A stretch of 64,000 nucleotides of DNA from NCBI GenBank assembly GCA_020975725.1, contig QXJR01000028.1, positions 620,001 through 684,000 of the forward strand, read 5' to 3'. The stretch is from Picocystis sp. L7 (lineage: Eukaryota > Chlorophyta > Picocystophyceae > Picocystales > Picocystaceae). The notes under the pieces are model-generated. The model was given only the letters and a program-made list of their open reading frames with translations, ran no database searches and was not told the DNA's origin. Numbering within the stretch: position 1 is the stretch's first letter; each line of letters begins with the position of its first letter. A program made the translations under genes and the position numbers. Positions 31,974 to 39,925 of the stretch are shown here, piece by piece.

Positions 31974-32601
31974 CTTCTCGACAAGTGGCGGCGCAATCCG
32001 ACCAGGGGCGACGTGTCCGTCCTTCCTTCTGTCGTCTCGATCGATCGGTGGAAGGGTCCCTTGGGAAAGGGAACGCTTGAAAGGACAGACCCGGATGACG
32101 AAGGGGGAGGGACCAGGTCCCGGGATGTACGGTGAACACGTGGGTTAACTTGGGAGGCGATGAAGGAATTGGTTCCAGCAGTTGGTGTTCCATGCGCTCG
32201 TGTCCGCGTTGGAACTCCTCCAGGATGGGATTCAAGGTGGAGGTGGAGAAGATGGCGAACAGGAGATCCATGGATCGACAAGCACACGTCCCTTCAAGTT
32301 TGGATGGGTCTGTGGAGGGTCCTAGTGGACGAATGGATGTAAGGGGGGGTGGGATCCACACCGTGCATGAGATGGATCCTTCCCATGCATGGATAGAAAC
32401 CAAACCAACAGATCTCCTCCGTTCCCAATCGAATCGAACGCCGCAGCTGTCCATCTGCCTCTCCCTTCTCCATCCAAAGATCCATGCCTCTTCCACAACC
32501 CCAAGGCCGCCGGTGCCCTCCGCCTCTGCTACAGGGGCGGCATCCAAGAGGTTAACCTCGCCTTCGAGCCTAAATCCCATTCGACCGACACCGCGACGGC
32601 G
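31974..32601. promoter_or_regulatory. Divergent promoter, MetE / PpiC-rhodanese
   Basis: 628 bases between two ATGs. TCGATCGATCGGTGG near 32036 and GGTCCC/GGGACC-type short inverted repeats (about 32050-32125) are present. No riboswitch-like fold was recognised by eye; a computed fold would be needed to exclude one. Confidence 0.45.
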
Positions 32602-33312
32602 ATGGCGACGAAATGGACGCACTGCTTGCGTCGTGCGCCTCTCGTGGCGCGTTCCAAGGGACACGTGGCGGGATCCACGGGCCAATCGGACGTACACCGA
32701 CGTGTGGCTCACGTGTTGGTGCCCAAGGAAGCGCCCGAAAGGCGGGACGAGGCCCTGCAGCGACTGAACGAAGGCGAAGCCTTCGCCGACGTGGCGATGG
32801 CCTTCTCGATTTGTCCTTCGAAGCACAACGGCGGAGACCTTGGATGGATCTGGAAAGGCGTCATGCCGCCTTCTCTGGAAGCTGTGGCCTTTGAAGCGCC
32901 GCTGGATGCGGTGGTGGAAGCCGACAGCGAGTACGGATACCACCTCATCAAAGTGATCGAAGAACGGGATGCTGGACTCCTCTCCCAGATGAGCGTGCAG
33001 GAACTGTACGATGTCCTGCACTCAGACAAGAAAGACGAAAACGTCTACATCGATTGCAGGGAAGAAGGTGAATTTCGAACTGCTGCCATTCCTGGGTTCA
33101 AGCTCTACCCGCTGAGCCAGCTGACAGAGTGGGCTAAGAAGGTGTCCGAGGAACTGGACCATGACAAACCCGTGGTTGTGTTGTGCCATCACGGCGTAAG
33201 GAGCATGAAAGTTTCCCAAGCGTTCATTTCCATGGGATTCAAAGATGTCAAGAACGTTACCGGTGGGATCGATGCCTACTCCATGGTCGATCCTTCCGTG
33301 CCTAGATATTGA
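32602..33312 (+). CDS. Plastid PpiC-type prolyl isomerase fused to rhodanese domain
   Basis: 236 residues from the ATG at 32602 (MATKWTHCLRRAPLVARSKG), with a basic transit-peptide-like start. A parvulin/PpiC domain (AHVLVPKEAPERRDEALQRL; NGGDLGWIWKGVMPPSLEA) at about 35-125 is followed by a rhodanese domain (VYIDCREEGEFRTAAIPG; active-loop region VVVLCHHGVRSMKVSQAF with the catalytic Cys) at about 140-235. The same fusion is known in chloroplasts of land plants. The reaction of the rhodanese half is unproved. Frame upstream of 32602 is open but not protein-like. Confidence 0.88.
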   Translation: MATKWTHCLRRAPLVARSKGHVAGSTGQSDVHRRVAHVLVPKEAPERRDEALQRLNEGEAFADVAMAFSICPSKHNGGDLGWIWKGVMPPSLEAVAFEAPLDAVVEADSEYGYHLIKVIEERDAGLLSQMSVQELYDVLHSDKKDENVYIDCREEGEFRTAAIPGFKLYPLSQLTEWAKKVSEELDHDKPVVVLCHHGVRSMKVSQAFISMGFKDVKNVTGGIDAYSMVDPSVPRY

Positions 33313-33319
33313 AGGGACG

Positions 33320-33325
33320 AATAAA
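33320..33325 (+). terminator. AATAAA poly(A) signal, PpiC-rhodanese gene
   Basis: Starts only 8 nt after the stop codon, an unusually short distance; only 85 bases separate this gene from the next one in convergent orientation. Confidence 0.45.
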
Positions 33326-33397
33326 TTGGACCTATTCAAGGCATAAATGAGAGACAAGACCCACCTTACAGCGCAACATCAAAGTTCAATCTCACGT

Positions 33398-35086
33398 TCA
33401 GAAATACAGAGAATGCCATGGTGTGGGGATGGGAGAATCTTCGAACTTCCAGAGGTCCTCCAAGTGATCTGTCCAATTCGAGATCTTCACTGTCTGATGC
33501 CATCCACCACGAGAACCTATGATAAATGTTCGCTCAGGAGCAATGCCACTTCTTGCATAGGAATCTACATCTGAGCTCGTATTGCCATAAGCAGCATACA
33601 CATCCAAGCCGCGAGCTACAAGGGAGCGGATAAATGTAATCTTAAACTCAGCTACAAATTTGTAGGAACCAATCCTCCCCTTCCCTGGCAAGGCCGCCAT
33701 CCTACTTCTAGTGAGCACTAGCGGGCCCGGAGGAAAGTTATGCCTTTTCAACCACTCCATTGTCAAGTTATACCAAGATCCCTGCCTTCCTGACAAGTAG
33801 ATGGGAAGGTAACCTTTCGCTGCCCACATCCGCACGACTGTCAATGCATGACGCTGCATTGTGGCGTCAAAATCCCTGGACCTACCGAATGCATCCAACA
33901 CCATTTCGTTGACCATCATTTCATCCCCGACATTTATGGTTCCATCCAGATCAAAGATGACACACTTTGTACCACACTTAAGCACAAACACTGACCCAAA
34001 CCCAGTCGTGTGATCAGATGCTACCACAGCCGTGGCTCCATAGTGCCCTGGTTTACAAGCGTAATCCTGCGGTAAGTTGACCCACATGTCCCCCGCCTCA
34101 TCTGTTCGATGGCACCCCAGGTATTTCCAATCTCCAGGGATGTCTCTCTCTGTAGCCCACACTCCCACATGTTTCTTCGCAGCAGGACGCAAAGCTCCGT
34201 ACGAGAAGACCCCATGAATTTTGGGAGCCTCATCTGTAGTAAGGAGAACTTTTACACTACCGTTCTTTCTCACATAAAGCGTCACAAGGCAGTATCCACT
34301 CTGCAAGACATAAATGTTGTCGTGACTGCAGAGGTTGTGATTAGCTTCGGAGAGCGACTGTACTAGGGCCTTCACGGTTTTTACCTCCCCACTTTTGAAA
34401 ACGAATTCATTGGGACCAAACCACTGCCCAAGATCTTTTGTTCCTCTCATGTACTCGTATTCCAGCGATACGAGAATTTCTATGTCGTTTTCTGGGGCAT
34501 TCTTGATGCCACGCCGGACCAGAAATCTCTCGTGTAGTAGGCGCAGTGGGTACCATTTCTCTGTGTTACCTGTGGTAAGTTCTGCAATGGGAATCCTGGC
34601 CACGGCAGTGGATTTGGGTTTCACAAGTGGTTTGAAGAGGGCTTTGAAAGGCGCGCCGATGACTTTGAGCAGCGTTCCAGCATGCCCCAGGCCATCGACC
34701 CCTTTCTTCACACCTTTGGCGAACCGGGAGGATTTGGTTTTGACGTTGATGTTCACCACGGTGTCACTCCGGTTGATCACGTAGTGCTGCACCTTCTGCC
34801 TCAGGCATATCACCCTCGGACCACCCGGTAGACTCTCCACGGCGCAGTTCTTGTCTGCCTTGATCTTGAAGCCGTAATCGCCGTCCACTTCCGCCTGAAC
34901 TCGCATCCCCTCGACTCGCAGTTCCGCGAGCTCTCGCGGCAACCGCGCGGCCTTGACCGTGAGTTTGAGGTGGGCCAAGAAGGGAGGGGACCCACTACGT
35001 TCCTGCACGGTCGCCTCGCCGAACGATTCCGGCGGCGTCGCCGAGGAAGCGCGCGAGATGCCGCTGTCCATGCCGCTCTCCATCAT
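33398..35086 (-). CDS. LNS2 (lipin/Nir-type) domain protein with C2-like N terminus
   Basis: 562 residues from ATG 35086 (MMESGMDSGISRASS). The C-terminal ~180 residues are an LNS2 domain of the HAD type found in lipins and in RdgB/Nir phosphatidylinositol transfer proteins: CVIFDLDGTINVGDEMM with an intact DxDGT, PIYLSGRQGSWYNLTMEWL, and YAAYGNTSSDVDSY. The N-terminal part (about 35-190) has a C2-like beta pattern (HLKLTVKAARLPRELAELRV; STAVARIPIAELTTGNTEKW). The middle is not recognised. Lipins dephosphorylate phosphatidate and Nir proteins bind it; no N-LIP domain is present, so a phosphatidate-sensing or phosphatase role at membranes is inferred. Confidence 0.78.
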   Translation of the reverse strand: MMESGMDSGISRASSATPPESFGEATVQERSGSPPFLAHLKLTVKAARLPRELAELRVEGMRVQAEVDGDYGFKIKADKNCAVESLPGGPRVICLRQKVQHYVINRSDTVVNINVKTKSSRFAKGVKKGVDGLGHAGTLLKVIGAPFKALFKPLVKPKSTAVARIPIAELTTGNTEKWYPLRLLHERFLVRRGIKNAPENDIEILVSLEYEYMRGTKDLGQWFGPNEFVFKSGEVKTVKALVQSLSEANHNLCSHDNIYVLQSGYCLVTLYVRKNGSVKVLLTTDEAPKIHGVFSYGALRPAAKKHVGVWATERDIPGDWKYLGCHRTDEAGDMWVNLPQDYACKPGHYGATAVVASDHTTGFGSVFVLKCGTKCVIFDLDGTINVGDEMMVNEMVLDAFGRSRDFDATMQRHALTVVRMWAAKGYLPIYLSGRQGSWYNLTMEWLKRHNFPPGPLVLTRSRMAALPGKGRIGSYKFVAEFKITFIRSLVARGLDVYAAYGNTSSDVDSYARSGIAPERTFIIGSRGGWHQTVKISNWTDHLEDLWKFEDSPIPTPWHSLYF

Positions 35087-35696
35087 GCTGTCGGCGGACC
35101 GTCCGGGTTCGAAAGATCTCAGAGACGTTGAGAAACCCTCCCCCGATGGAAACCGGGGTGCGAACCCAAGCATCCCGGGTTCGAACCCGAGTCGAAACCG
35201 GGGATGTCCAGGTTCAAACCCCGGGGGGACGGCTTGGGGTCGGATGGATCTCCGATTCAAGGAGCACCGGACGTGCTGGGGTCGGATTTGGAAAAGGACA
35301 GACAGCAAAAGGTGCAGCGGAGTAGACGTGGCTGGAAATGCAGGACGAGGAGGGTGTGCACTTTGGATGCTGTCGGACCTTTCGAACAGAACCGACGCTT
35401 GCAGTGGACAGATCGAGGGGGACGATGATCGGCAGTATCGGCTGCAATTCACATCCACAACATGACGCAGGATTGCCCACCAAACACCCACCAGGAGAAA
35501 AGGACAGGCCAGTTTCCGGACCTATCCAAAGCTGCACGCCGTGAAATCGCAGGTAGCTGCAATGAGAGCATACGAAGCGACCCCAGTTGCAAAGCCATCC
35601 AAGGAAAGACATATGGAAAGCCACATCCAAACTGAAGGCCTAGGAAAGCACCGGAGCAGCCTGCCCGTTTCTATACCAATTCATTCTCAACGCAAT
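35087..35696. promoter_or_regulatory. Promoter of LNS2 gene with repeated GGTTCGAA motifs
   Basis: Copies or halves of GGGTTCGAACCC occur at about 35105, 35160, 35176 and 35208, including the 14-bp perfect palindrome CGGGTTCGAACCCG at 35176-35189. None of them is part of a tRNA T-arm: neighbouring stems do not pair. Confidence 0.55.
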
Positions 35697-36152
35697 TTAC
35701 ATATCCTCCTCTTCTGGTGCAGGAGCAGGTCCACCTGCGTTGAGGCAATTGCTCCCACCGATCAGCTCGTAATCACAGATTTCTGCGCTGTTCGTTTGCA
35801 AGAAGTCGAATTGTTCCTCGAAACCAAAATCTGTGATGAGGGCAAGAACGCCTGGATCGCAATTGCAACCTTGGTTGTTGCTGAATTCCAGGGCTGCACA
35901 GCACTGCTCGCTGACATCAACGCCACCCATCTCTTCCAGTCTCTGGGCAGCTTCTTCCGGCTCCAGATCGGTGAGCTGGGACAGCTCTTCGACAGCCTCG
36001 TCGCAGACCTCCAGCAATTCGGTGAGCAAGTCCAAGCAGCGGTCATCGACGTTGCTGAAGTCCAAATCGGTCGGATCGACAGGGTCTTGTGCACGCGCCG
36101 TGCCGATGGCCAGGACGGCCAGAAGAGCCAAGAGGAACGTGCCGCGAACCAT
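35697..36152 (-). CDS. Small secreted eight-cysteine (LTP-like) protein A
   Basis: 151 residues. A signal peptide (MVRGTFLLALLAVLAIGTARA) is followed by a mostly acidic domain whose cysteines follow C-x(n)-C-x(n)-CC-x(n)-CxC-x(n)-C-x(n)-C: RCLDLLTELLEVC, EQCCAALEF, GCNCDPG, EICDYE and SNC. This order is that of the plant bifunctional inhibitor/lipid-transfer (8CM) fold, although spacing is not identical. The tail is Pro/Ala/Glu-rich. A divergent paralogue lies 624 bases away. Role (surface protein, lipid binding or defence) is unknown. Confidence 0.72.
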   Translation of the reverse strand: MVRGTFLLALLAVLAIGTARAQDPVDPTDLDFSNVDDRCLDLLTELLEVCDEAVEELSQLTDLEPEEAAQRLEEMGGVDVSEQCCAALEFSNNQGCNCDPGVLALITDFGFEEQFDFLQTNSAEICDYELIGGSNCLNAGGPAPAPEEEDM

Positions 36153-36776
36153 GCTCGGCGTCTGCAGATCTGGCGGCGTGCACTATTGTGCCTTGTCGAC
36201 GCTTCGTGTCGTCCCTCGTTCGCCAGGGACCATCCCTTCGACAGGGAAACACGGTTGTGAAGTCGTTGTGACGTTTGGCTGCAGCATCCCTGGGAGACCA
36301 CCGGGTCCCTGGTTCGGTTTCGTTGGGGTTCAAAGCCGCGGGGAACCCGACCGTCCCCTTTGAAAGCTCCTTTGTTGTCCGACACACGCCTGGGTTCGAT
36401 CCCACGAAGGGACCCGGTCCGTCACGGCTTGCCTCGACGGGACACGTACCTCGTACGGGCCAACATCCGCCCGCGTTTCCGCCTTGTCCTCCGGAGAAGA
36501 GGTGTGCCGCAGAGGAAAACCCGGGGAGAGTCCCCTCGTCCGATTCGAGTCTCTCGTAAGCCCCCCCCCCAGATCGCATAACCCACCTTTCTCCAATTGT
36601 TCCATCGCTTTTCCCCCCCTCGCACCCCTACTTCTCTGTCACGTAAATCCGAGAGACAGCCAATATGAATCGGCCGGTCCGAGGGAAGGGGTCGGTCCTC
36701 AAACCGACGATTTGAAGGGACGTGCTACAGACCAACTCAACCTGAGCCACACCTTTCGTACCACTTTGGAAACCAG
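36153..36776. promoter_or_regulatory. Divergent promoter of the two eight-cysteine genes
   Basis: Shared by paralogues A (minus) and B (plus). GGGGTTCAAAG (about 36330) and TGGGTTCGATCCC (about 36389) match the GGGTTCRAA motif of the LNS2 promoter. A run of nine C lies near 36564. Confidence 0.5.
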
Positions 36777-37265
36777 ATGATCAGCATGCCACGCGTCAAC
36801 GCGGCCCTCCTGGCCGTCGCAGCAGCTCTCCTATCCGTGCCTGCATGGACCCAAGACATTCCTGGCGGAGTGGACGTGCCGGATCTGGATCTGGGCGGAG
36901 TGAGCCCTATCTGCCTCGACACGATCACCGATTTGACCTTGCAGTGCGAAGACGAGGTCGAGTACTTTTCGGAGTTTGCGGGCCTGGATGCCGTCAGCAT
37001 CCGGGAAATATTGGACGAAGACGATGAAGAAGTCTCTGATGTGTGCTGCGTCGCTCTGAGAACGTTCAACGAAAACTTGTGCAATTGCGACGCGGCACTG
37101 AACGAGGTGGTCCTTGGATTCGTAAGCCAAGAGGACTGGGATGCGGTAATCAGCGTGTCTGCACAGTCCTGCAACTACACAGCCATCGCAGGAGATCTTT
37201 GTGTGGCTGCACCGGCACCTCTTGCCGATGGAGAGGAGACTGAACTACCGACAGACGAAGCCTGA
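36777..37265 (+). CDS. Small secreted eight-cysteine (LTP-like) protein B
   Basis: 162 residues with a signal peptide (MISMPRVNAALLAVAAALLS). Cysteines fall in the same order as in protein A: ICLDTITDLTLQC, DVCCVALRTF, LCNCDAAL, SCNYT and DLC. Overall sequence is only modestly similar to A, but size, signal peptide, acidic character, cysteine order and the NC(D) after the doublet agree, so the pair probably arose by an inverted duplication. The C terminus is acidic. Met 4 at 36786 is an alternative start. Function unknown. Confidence 0.72.
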   Translation: MISMPRVNAALLAVAAALLSVPAWTQDIPGGVDVPDLDLGGVSPICLDTITDLTLQCEDEVEYFSEFAGLDAVSIREILDEDDEEVSDVCCVALRTFNENLCNCDAALNEVVLGFVSQEDWDAVISVSAQSCNYTAIAGDLCVAAPAPLADGEETELPTDEA

Positions 37266-37422
37266 AGCCAACGCACCGGGAATGAAACTGTAGGCAAAGG
37301 GGCAGATAACGCTAACGTCTTCTACAGATAAGAAACAGTGCTGCCACAGAATTCGGTCCTTGATGTCTCTCACCAGACTTTGCATCAAAGACGTCATGTG
37401 ACGTGGTCGACTGCTCGATGTC

Positions 37423-37917
37423 TCAGGTATCCGCGTGAGGCACACCAGATGCTATAAGTGCTTCTCTGACTTCTTCAAAGGAAGGCATCTTCTTACTTGA
37501 CAATCTGCTGTAAACTTTATCACCTTCAAGTGTTCCTAAGTGTACCTCGAAAGTTTTGGGTCTCGGTTCTACTCCTGACGGGTTCCCTTCTACCGCGACC
37601 GTAGGGAATTCCTCCTCTATCCTGTCCGCAAGCGCAATGAACGCCTCCACGTCGTCTGGATCGAACTCTACCGTCACCTCAGTGGGAGGAGGTCGATCCA
37701 GACCTGCGCTTCAAGCAAAACGACGTTGGAAGAGTGGCAATCCCACGGTCCTGGAGGCGCTCCAACCTTGCACGCCGTTGTCTGCAGCAGCGTCTGGGAA
37801 CTGCGAGAGGCGCTGCCAGGCTGCAGGAAGACCAGCACGCGAGGCAGAGGCCTCGTAGGATCCCGTTCGACACGCCAAGGCGAGGCACCGAGCGGCGTGC
37901 GACGAGGCGCGACGCAT
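37423..37917 (-). CDS. Rdx (SelW/SelH)-like thioredoxin-fold protein, organelle-targeted, two exons
   Basis: Exon 2 (37703-37423) encodes TEVTVEFDPDDVEAFIALAD, then AVEGNPSGVEPRPKTFEVHL and KVYSRLSSKKMPSFEEVREA, the strand pattern and (F)EV...SRL...FP(S)FEEV ending of the selenoprotein W/H (Rdx) family. The position where Rdx proteins carry CxxC/CxxU reads DPDD, so the redox motif is missing. A 63-nt intron (37766-37704, GTTGGA...GCGCAG) joins exon 1 (37917-37767), which starts MRRASSHAARCLALACRTGS, a targeting-peptide-like sequence. Reading straight through the intron would meet a TGA, which splicing removes. 143 residues. Family assignment is moderate. Confidence 0.55.
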
Positions 37918-38114
37918 CTCGCACGCGTCTCGGACCGTACTGTCGAAACGCCGTTCGTACGAGCATCCTATCCTCGTGCCCCTTCGATATCGTCTCGAGA
38001 AGATATCAATGGACGTTCGGAGATACCGATCGAATCGTCTGAAGATGTCGATGAATAATTGGAGTTTCATATTGTATGGAGGCCTCAAAAGGGGGCTCAG
38101 TTGGGGCGTGAGAC
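37918..38114. promoter_or_regulatory. Promoter stretch with GATATC-type motifs
   Basis: CTTCGATATCGTCTCGAGAA, GAAGATATCAATGG, GGAGATACCGATCGAATCG and AAGATGTCGATG repeat at about 20-25-base steps (37982-38053), between the Rdx-like gene and the tRNA gene. Confidence 0.55.
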
Positions 38115-38269
38115 GGTCCAGTGGCGCAGTGGATCAGCGCGTCTGCCTCCGGACACCGCAGAGGACGCCCCTTCGCACTCCCCTCCCCGCTTCGGGGATC
38201 GGTGCAACGGGTCGGATCATGCGAGGGCGAGTGAGCAGAAGGTCGAGGGTTCGACCCCCTCCTGGATCG
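38115..38269 (+). tRNA. tRNA-Arg(CCG) with 81-nt intron
   Basis: The mature parts form a complete cloverleaf. Acceptor GGTCCAG (38115-38121) pairs with CTGGATC (38262-38268; one G-T pair), with discriminator G at 38269. D arm GCGC/GCGC; anticodon stem TCTGC/GCAGA; anticodon CCG at 38149-38151; T arm GAGGG-TTCGACC-CCCTC. The intron 38153-38233 begins directly after position 37, the canonical eukaryotic site. No CCA is encoded, as expected for a nuclear gene. A and B box sequences are intact (TGGCGCAGTGG and GGTTCGACC). Confidence 0.93.
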
Positions 38270-38467
38270 AGATGGAGCACCTCAGGTCGTGCTGAGACAT
38301 TGCATGGTCTGGCCACTGCACATGCCAGTGGCCTACTCCTTTTGCATCAGTTGTTGAAATGGCACCAGGACAGCTCCGGATCGTGATGGAAAGGAAAAGA
38401 GATAGAAACTCGCCAGAGTGCCGGGGGAAAACAGGAAGATGGACAGGCATGTGCACGTTGGCAATGC

Positions 38468-38473
38468 TTTATT
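38468..38473 (-). terminator. AATAAA poly(A) signal of the DUF1295 gene
   Basis: Reads AATAAA on the minus strand, 25 nt after the stop at 38498. Confidence 0.6.
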
Positions 38474-38497
38474 CAAGAGGAAGGAACATTGCAGGAA

Positions 38498-39517
38498 TCA
38501 GTTGTTTTTCACGCGGGGCGGTTGGTTCGGGGTGGGAAACCAGGGGATCCACACTGACGTGCATTTTTGGTATTCCTTGAACGCTTCTTTGCGGTAGTTC
38601 TTCTGGAGCATCTTCTTTTCCACCATAACTGTGACGATGGCCAGGACCAGCGAATTGAAAGCTGTGCCCCATAGTGCATAGGTCCAGCCCACGTTGAACG
38701 CGAACAGGCCCATTCCCCACCAGAAGAGTTGCTCACCAAAGTAGTTTGGGTGCCTAGAGTATTTCCAGATCCCCGTGTTCAACACAGGGATTTTTTTCTG
38801 CCTGGAGGCGGTGAGACGCTCGTTCTTCTTTACGAAGCGATGGAGTTGAGTGTCCGCAACGTATGCAATGACGATGCCGGCAAAGCAGAGGATGGCTGCC
38901 GTGGTGTCCAGTAGATTCCACTTCCCCTTGGATGCGAAGTGCACGGCAAACAGTGGCATGCAGAGGCCCACCAGCATGATCTGCTGCGAAAAGTAGGCTG
39001 CGAAGAAGGACATCCACCACCAGTGTTTGGCATGTTTCTTCCTCAGGTCTTCAAAGCGCCAGTCTTCGCGTTTACCCAGGGTCCATCCTTCCCTTCTCAA
39101 GTACGAGTGCGTCAGTCGGACGCTCCAGAGCAGCAACAACGCGACAGTGGTGATGGCACGGGGTTCGTCTCGCGCTTGTGCTCCGGGATGGTGTCGGTAG
39201 AAGGTCGCCAGCAGGATGGGAATGAACGTCCAGTATGGATCGATGAGCCAAGTGCTGTCTTGCACGAGGCTCACCAGCCAGAAGAACAAGGAGATGCAGA
39301 CCAAGAAGAGCAGATTGGCCAACCAGAAAGGATGCTGGTGCGACCAGGCGCACCACGTCGCGAAGGAACCCGTCGGCATGGGCCACGTCGACACCGCACC
39401 TGCACGCTCGGCGACCTCCCAGTCGCATCGTTGGAGGACCGCGAAGTATGCCAAAGAGGCAGGTGCGGCCGCCATCACCAGCAGCACCGCGTTGGCGACG
39501 TCCCGCCTCGTGGTCAT
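38498..39517 (-). CDS. DUF1295 / steroid 5-alpha-reductase-like membrane protein
   Basis: 339 residues from ATG 39517 (MTTRRDVANAVLLVMAAAPA), with about seven membrane segments. The C-terminal DUF1295 signature is complete: LNTGIWKYSRHPNYFGEQLF and WWGMGLFAF, then KNYRKEAFKEYQKCTSVWIP. The family shares the NADPH-binding fold of 3-oxo-5-alpha-steroid reductases and isoprenylcysteine methyltransferases; substrates are mostly unknown. DSTWLIDPYWTFIPILLATF and WSVRLTHSYLRREGWTLGKR are further conserved pieces. Upstream in-frame sequence to 39769 is probably leader. Confidence 0.85.
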   Translation of the reverse strand: MTTRRDVANAVLLVMAAAPASLAYFAVLQRCDWEVAERAGAVSTWPMPTGSFATWCAWSHQHPFWLANLLFLVCISLFFWLVSLVQDSTWLIDPYWTFIPILLATFYRHHPGAQARDEPRAITTVALLLLWSVRLTHSYLRREGWTLGKREDWRFEDLRKKHAKHWWWMSFFAAYFSQQIMLVGLCMPLFAVHFASKGKWNLLDTTAAILCFAGIVIAYVADTQLHRFVKKNERLTASRQKKIPVLNTGIWKYSRHPNYFGEQLFWWGMGLFAFNVGWTYALWGTAFNSLVLAIVTVMVEKKMLQKNYRKEAFKEYQKCTSVWIPWFPTPNQPPRVKNN

Positions 39518-39925
39518 GGCGTCGCGCGCGACGTTTCGAACACGTCCGAATGAGTGCCAAATCGTCGGTTTCGACCCTGGGCTTGGTGGATCCAAGCGGA
39601 GGCAAAACAGGTGTACCAGCACCCAAGATGAAAAGACAAGAAGAACGAAAATGGAAGGGGGTAGGACGAAAGGGAGCGGGGGGCAGTCGATTTGCAGCTG
39701 CTGATGAACGGCAGAAGCCGTGTTGCACCAGGTCGAACCCGCAAAGGTCAGAAGAGGGTGTCTGGACACCCCGGTAAGGATGCTTGCCGACGGGTCGTGG
39801 TAGGCCCACCATAAACAACATCCAGGTCATGCCAGGCAGGACCAATCCAAATGCAACGGATCCCACCTTCGCATAACTGCACATCTCAAAGAGAAAAAAG
39901 AAGAGAGACCAGCTTGAACTCGCCA
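39518..39925. other. Intergenic region between DUF1295 gene and DCP5
   Basis: About 400 bases containing the DUF1295 promoter and the DCP5 3' end (both minus strand). Nothing distinctive was seen. Confidence 0.4.

Noticed and set aside
31618-33021. Minus-strand open frame of 467 codons across the MetE/PpiC promoter
   Set aside because: It overlaps the 5' part of metE in another frame and is antisense to the PpiC-rhodanese gene; no motif.
35176-35222. GGGTTCGAACCC and GGTTCAAACCCC as possible tRNA remnants
   Set aside because: Stems fail to pair and the sites are short symmetric repeats; better treated as promoter elements.
37704-37766. In-frame TGA as a selenocysteine codon in the Rdx-like gene
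   Set aside because: It lies inside a GT-AG intron with matching phase, far from the position where Sec occurs in the family, and no SECIS was recognised.
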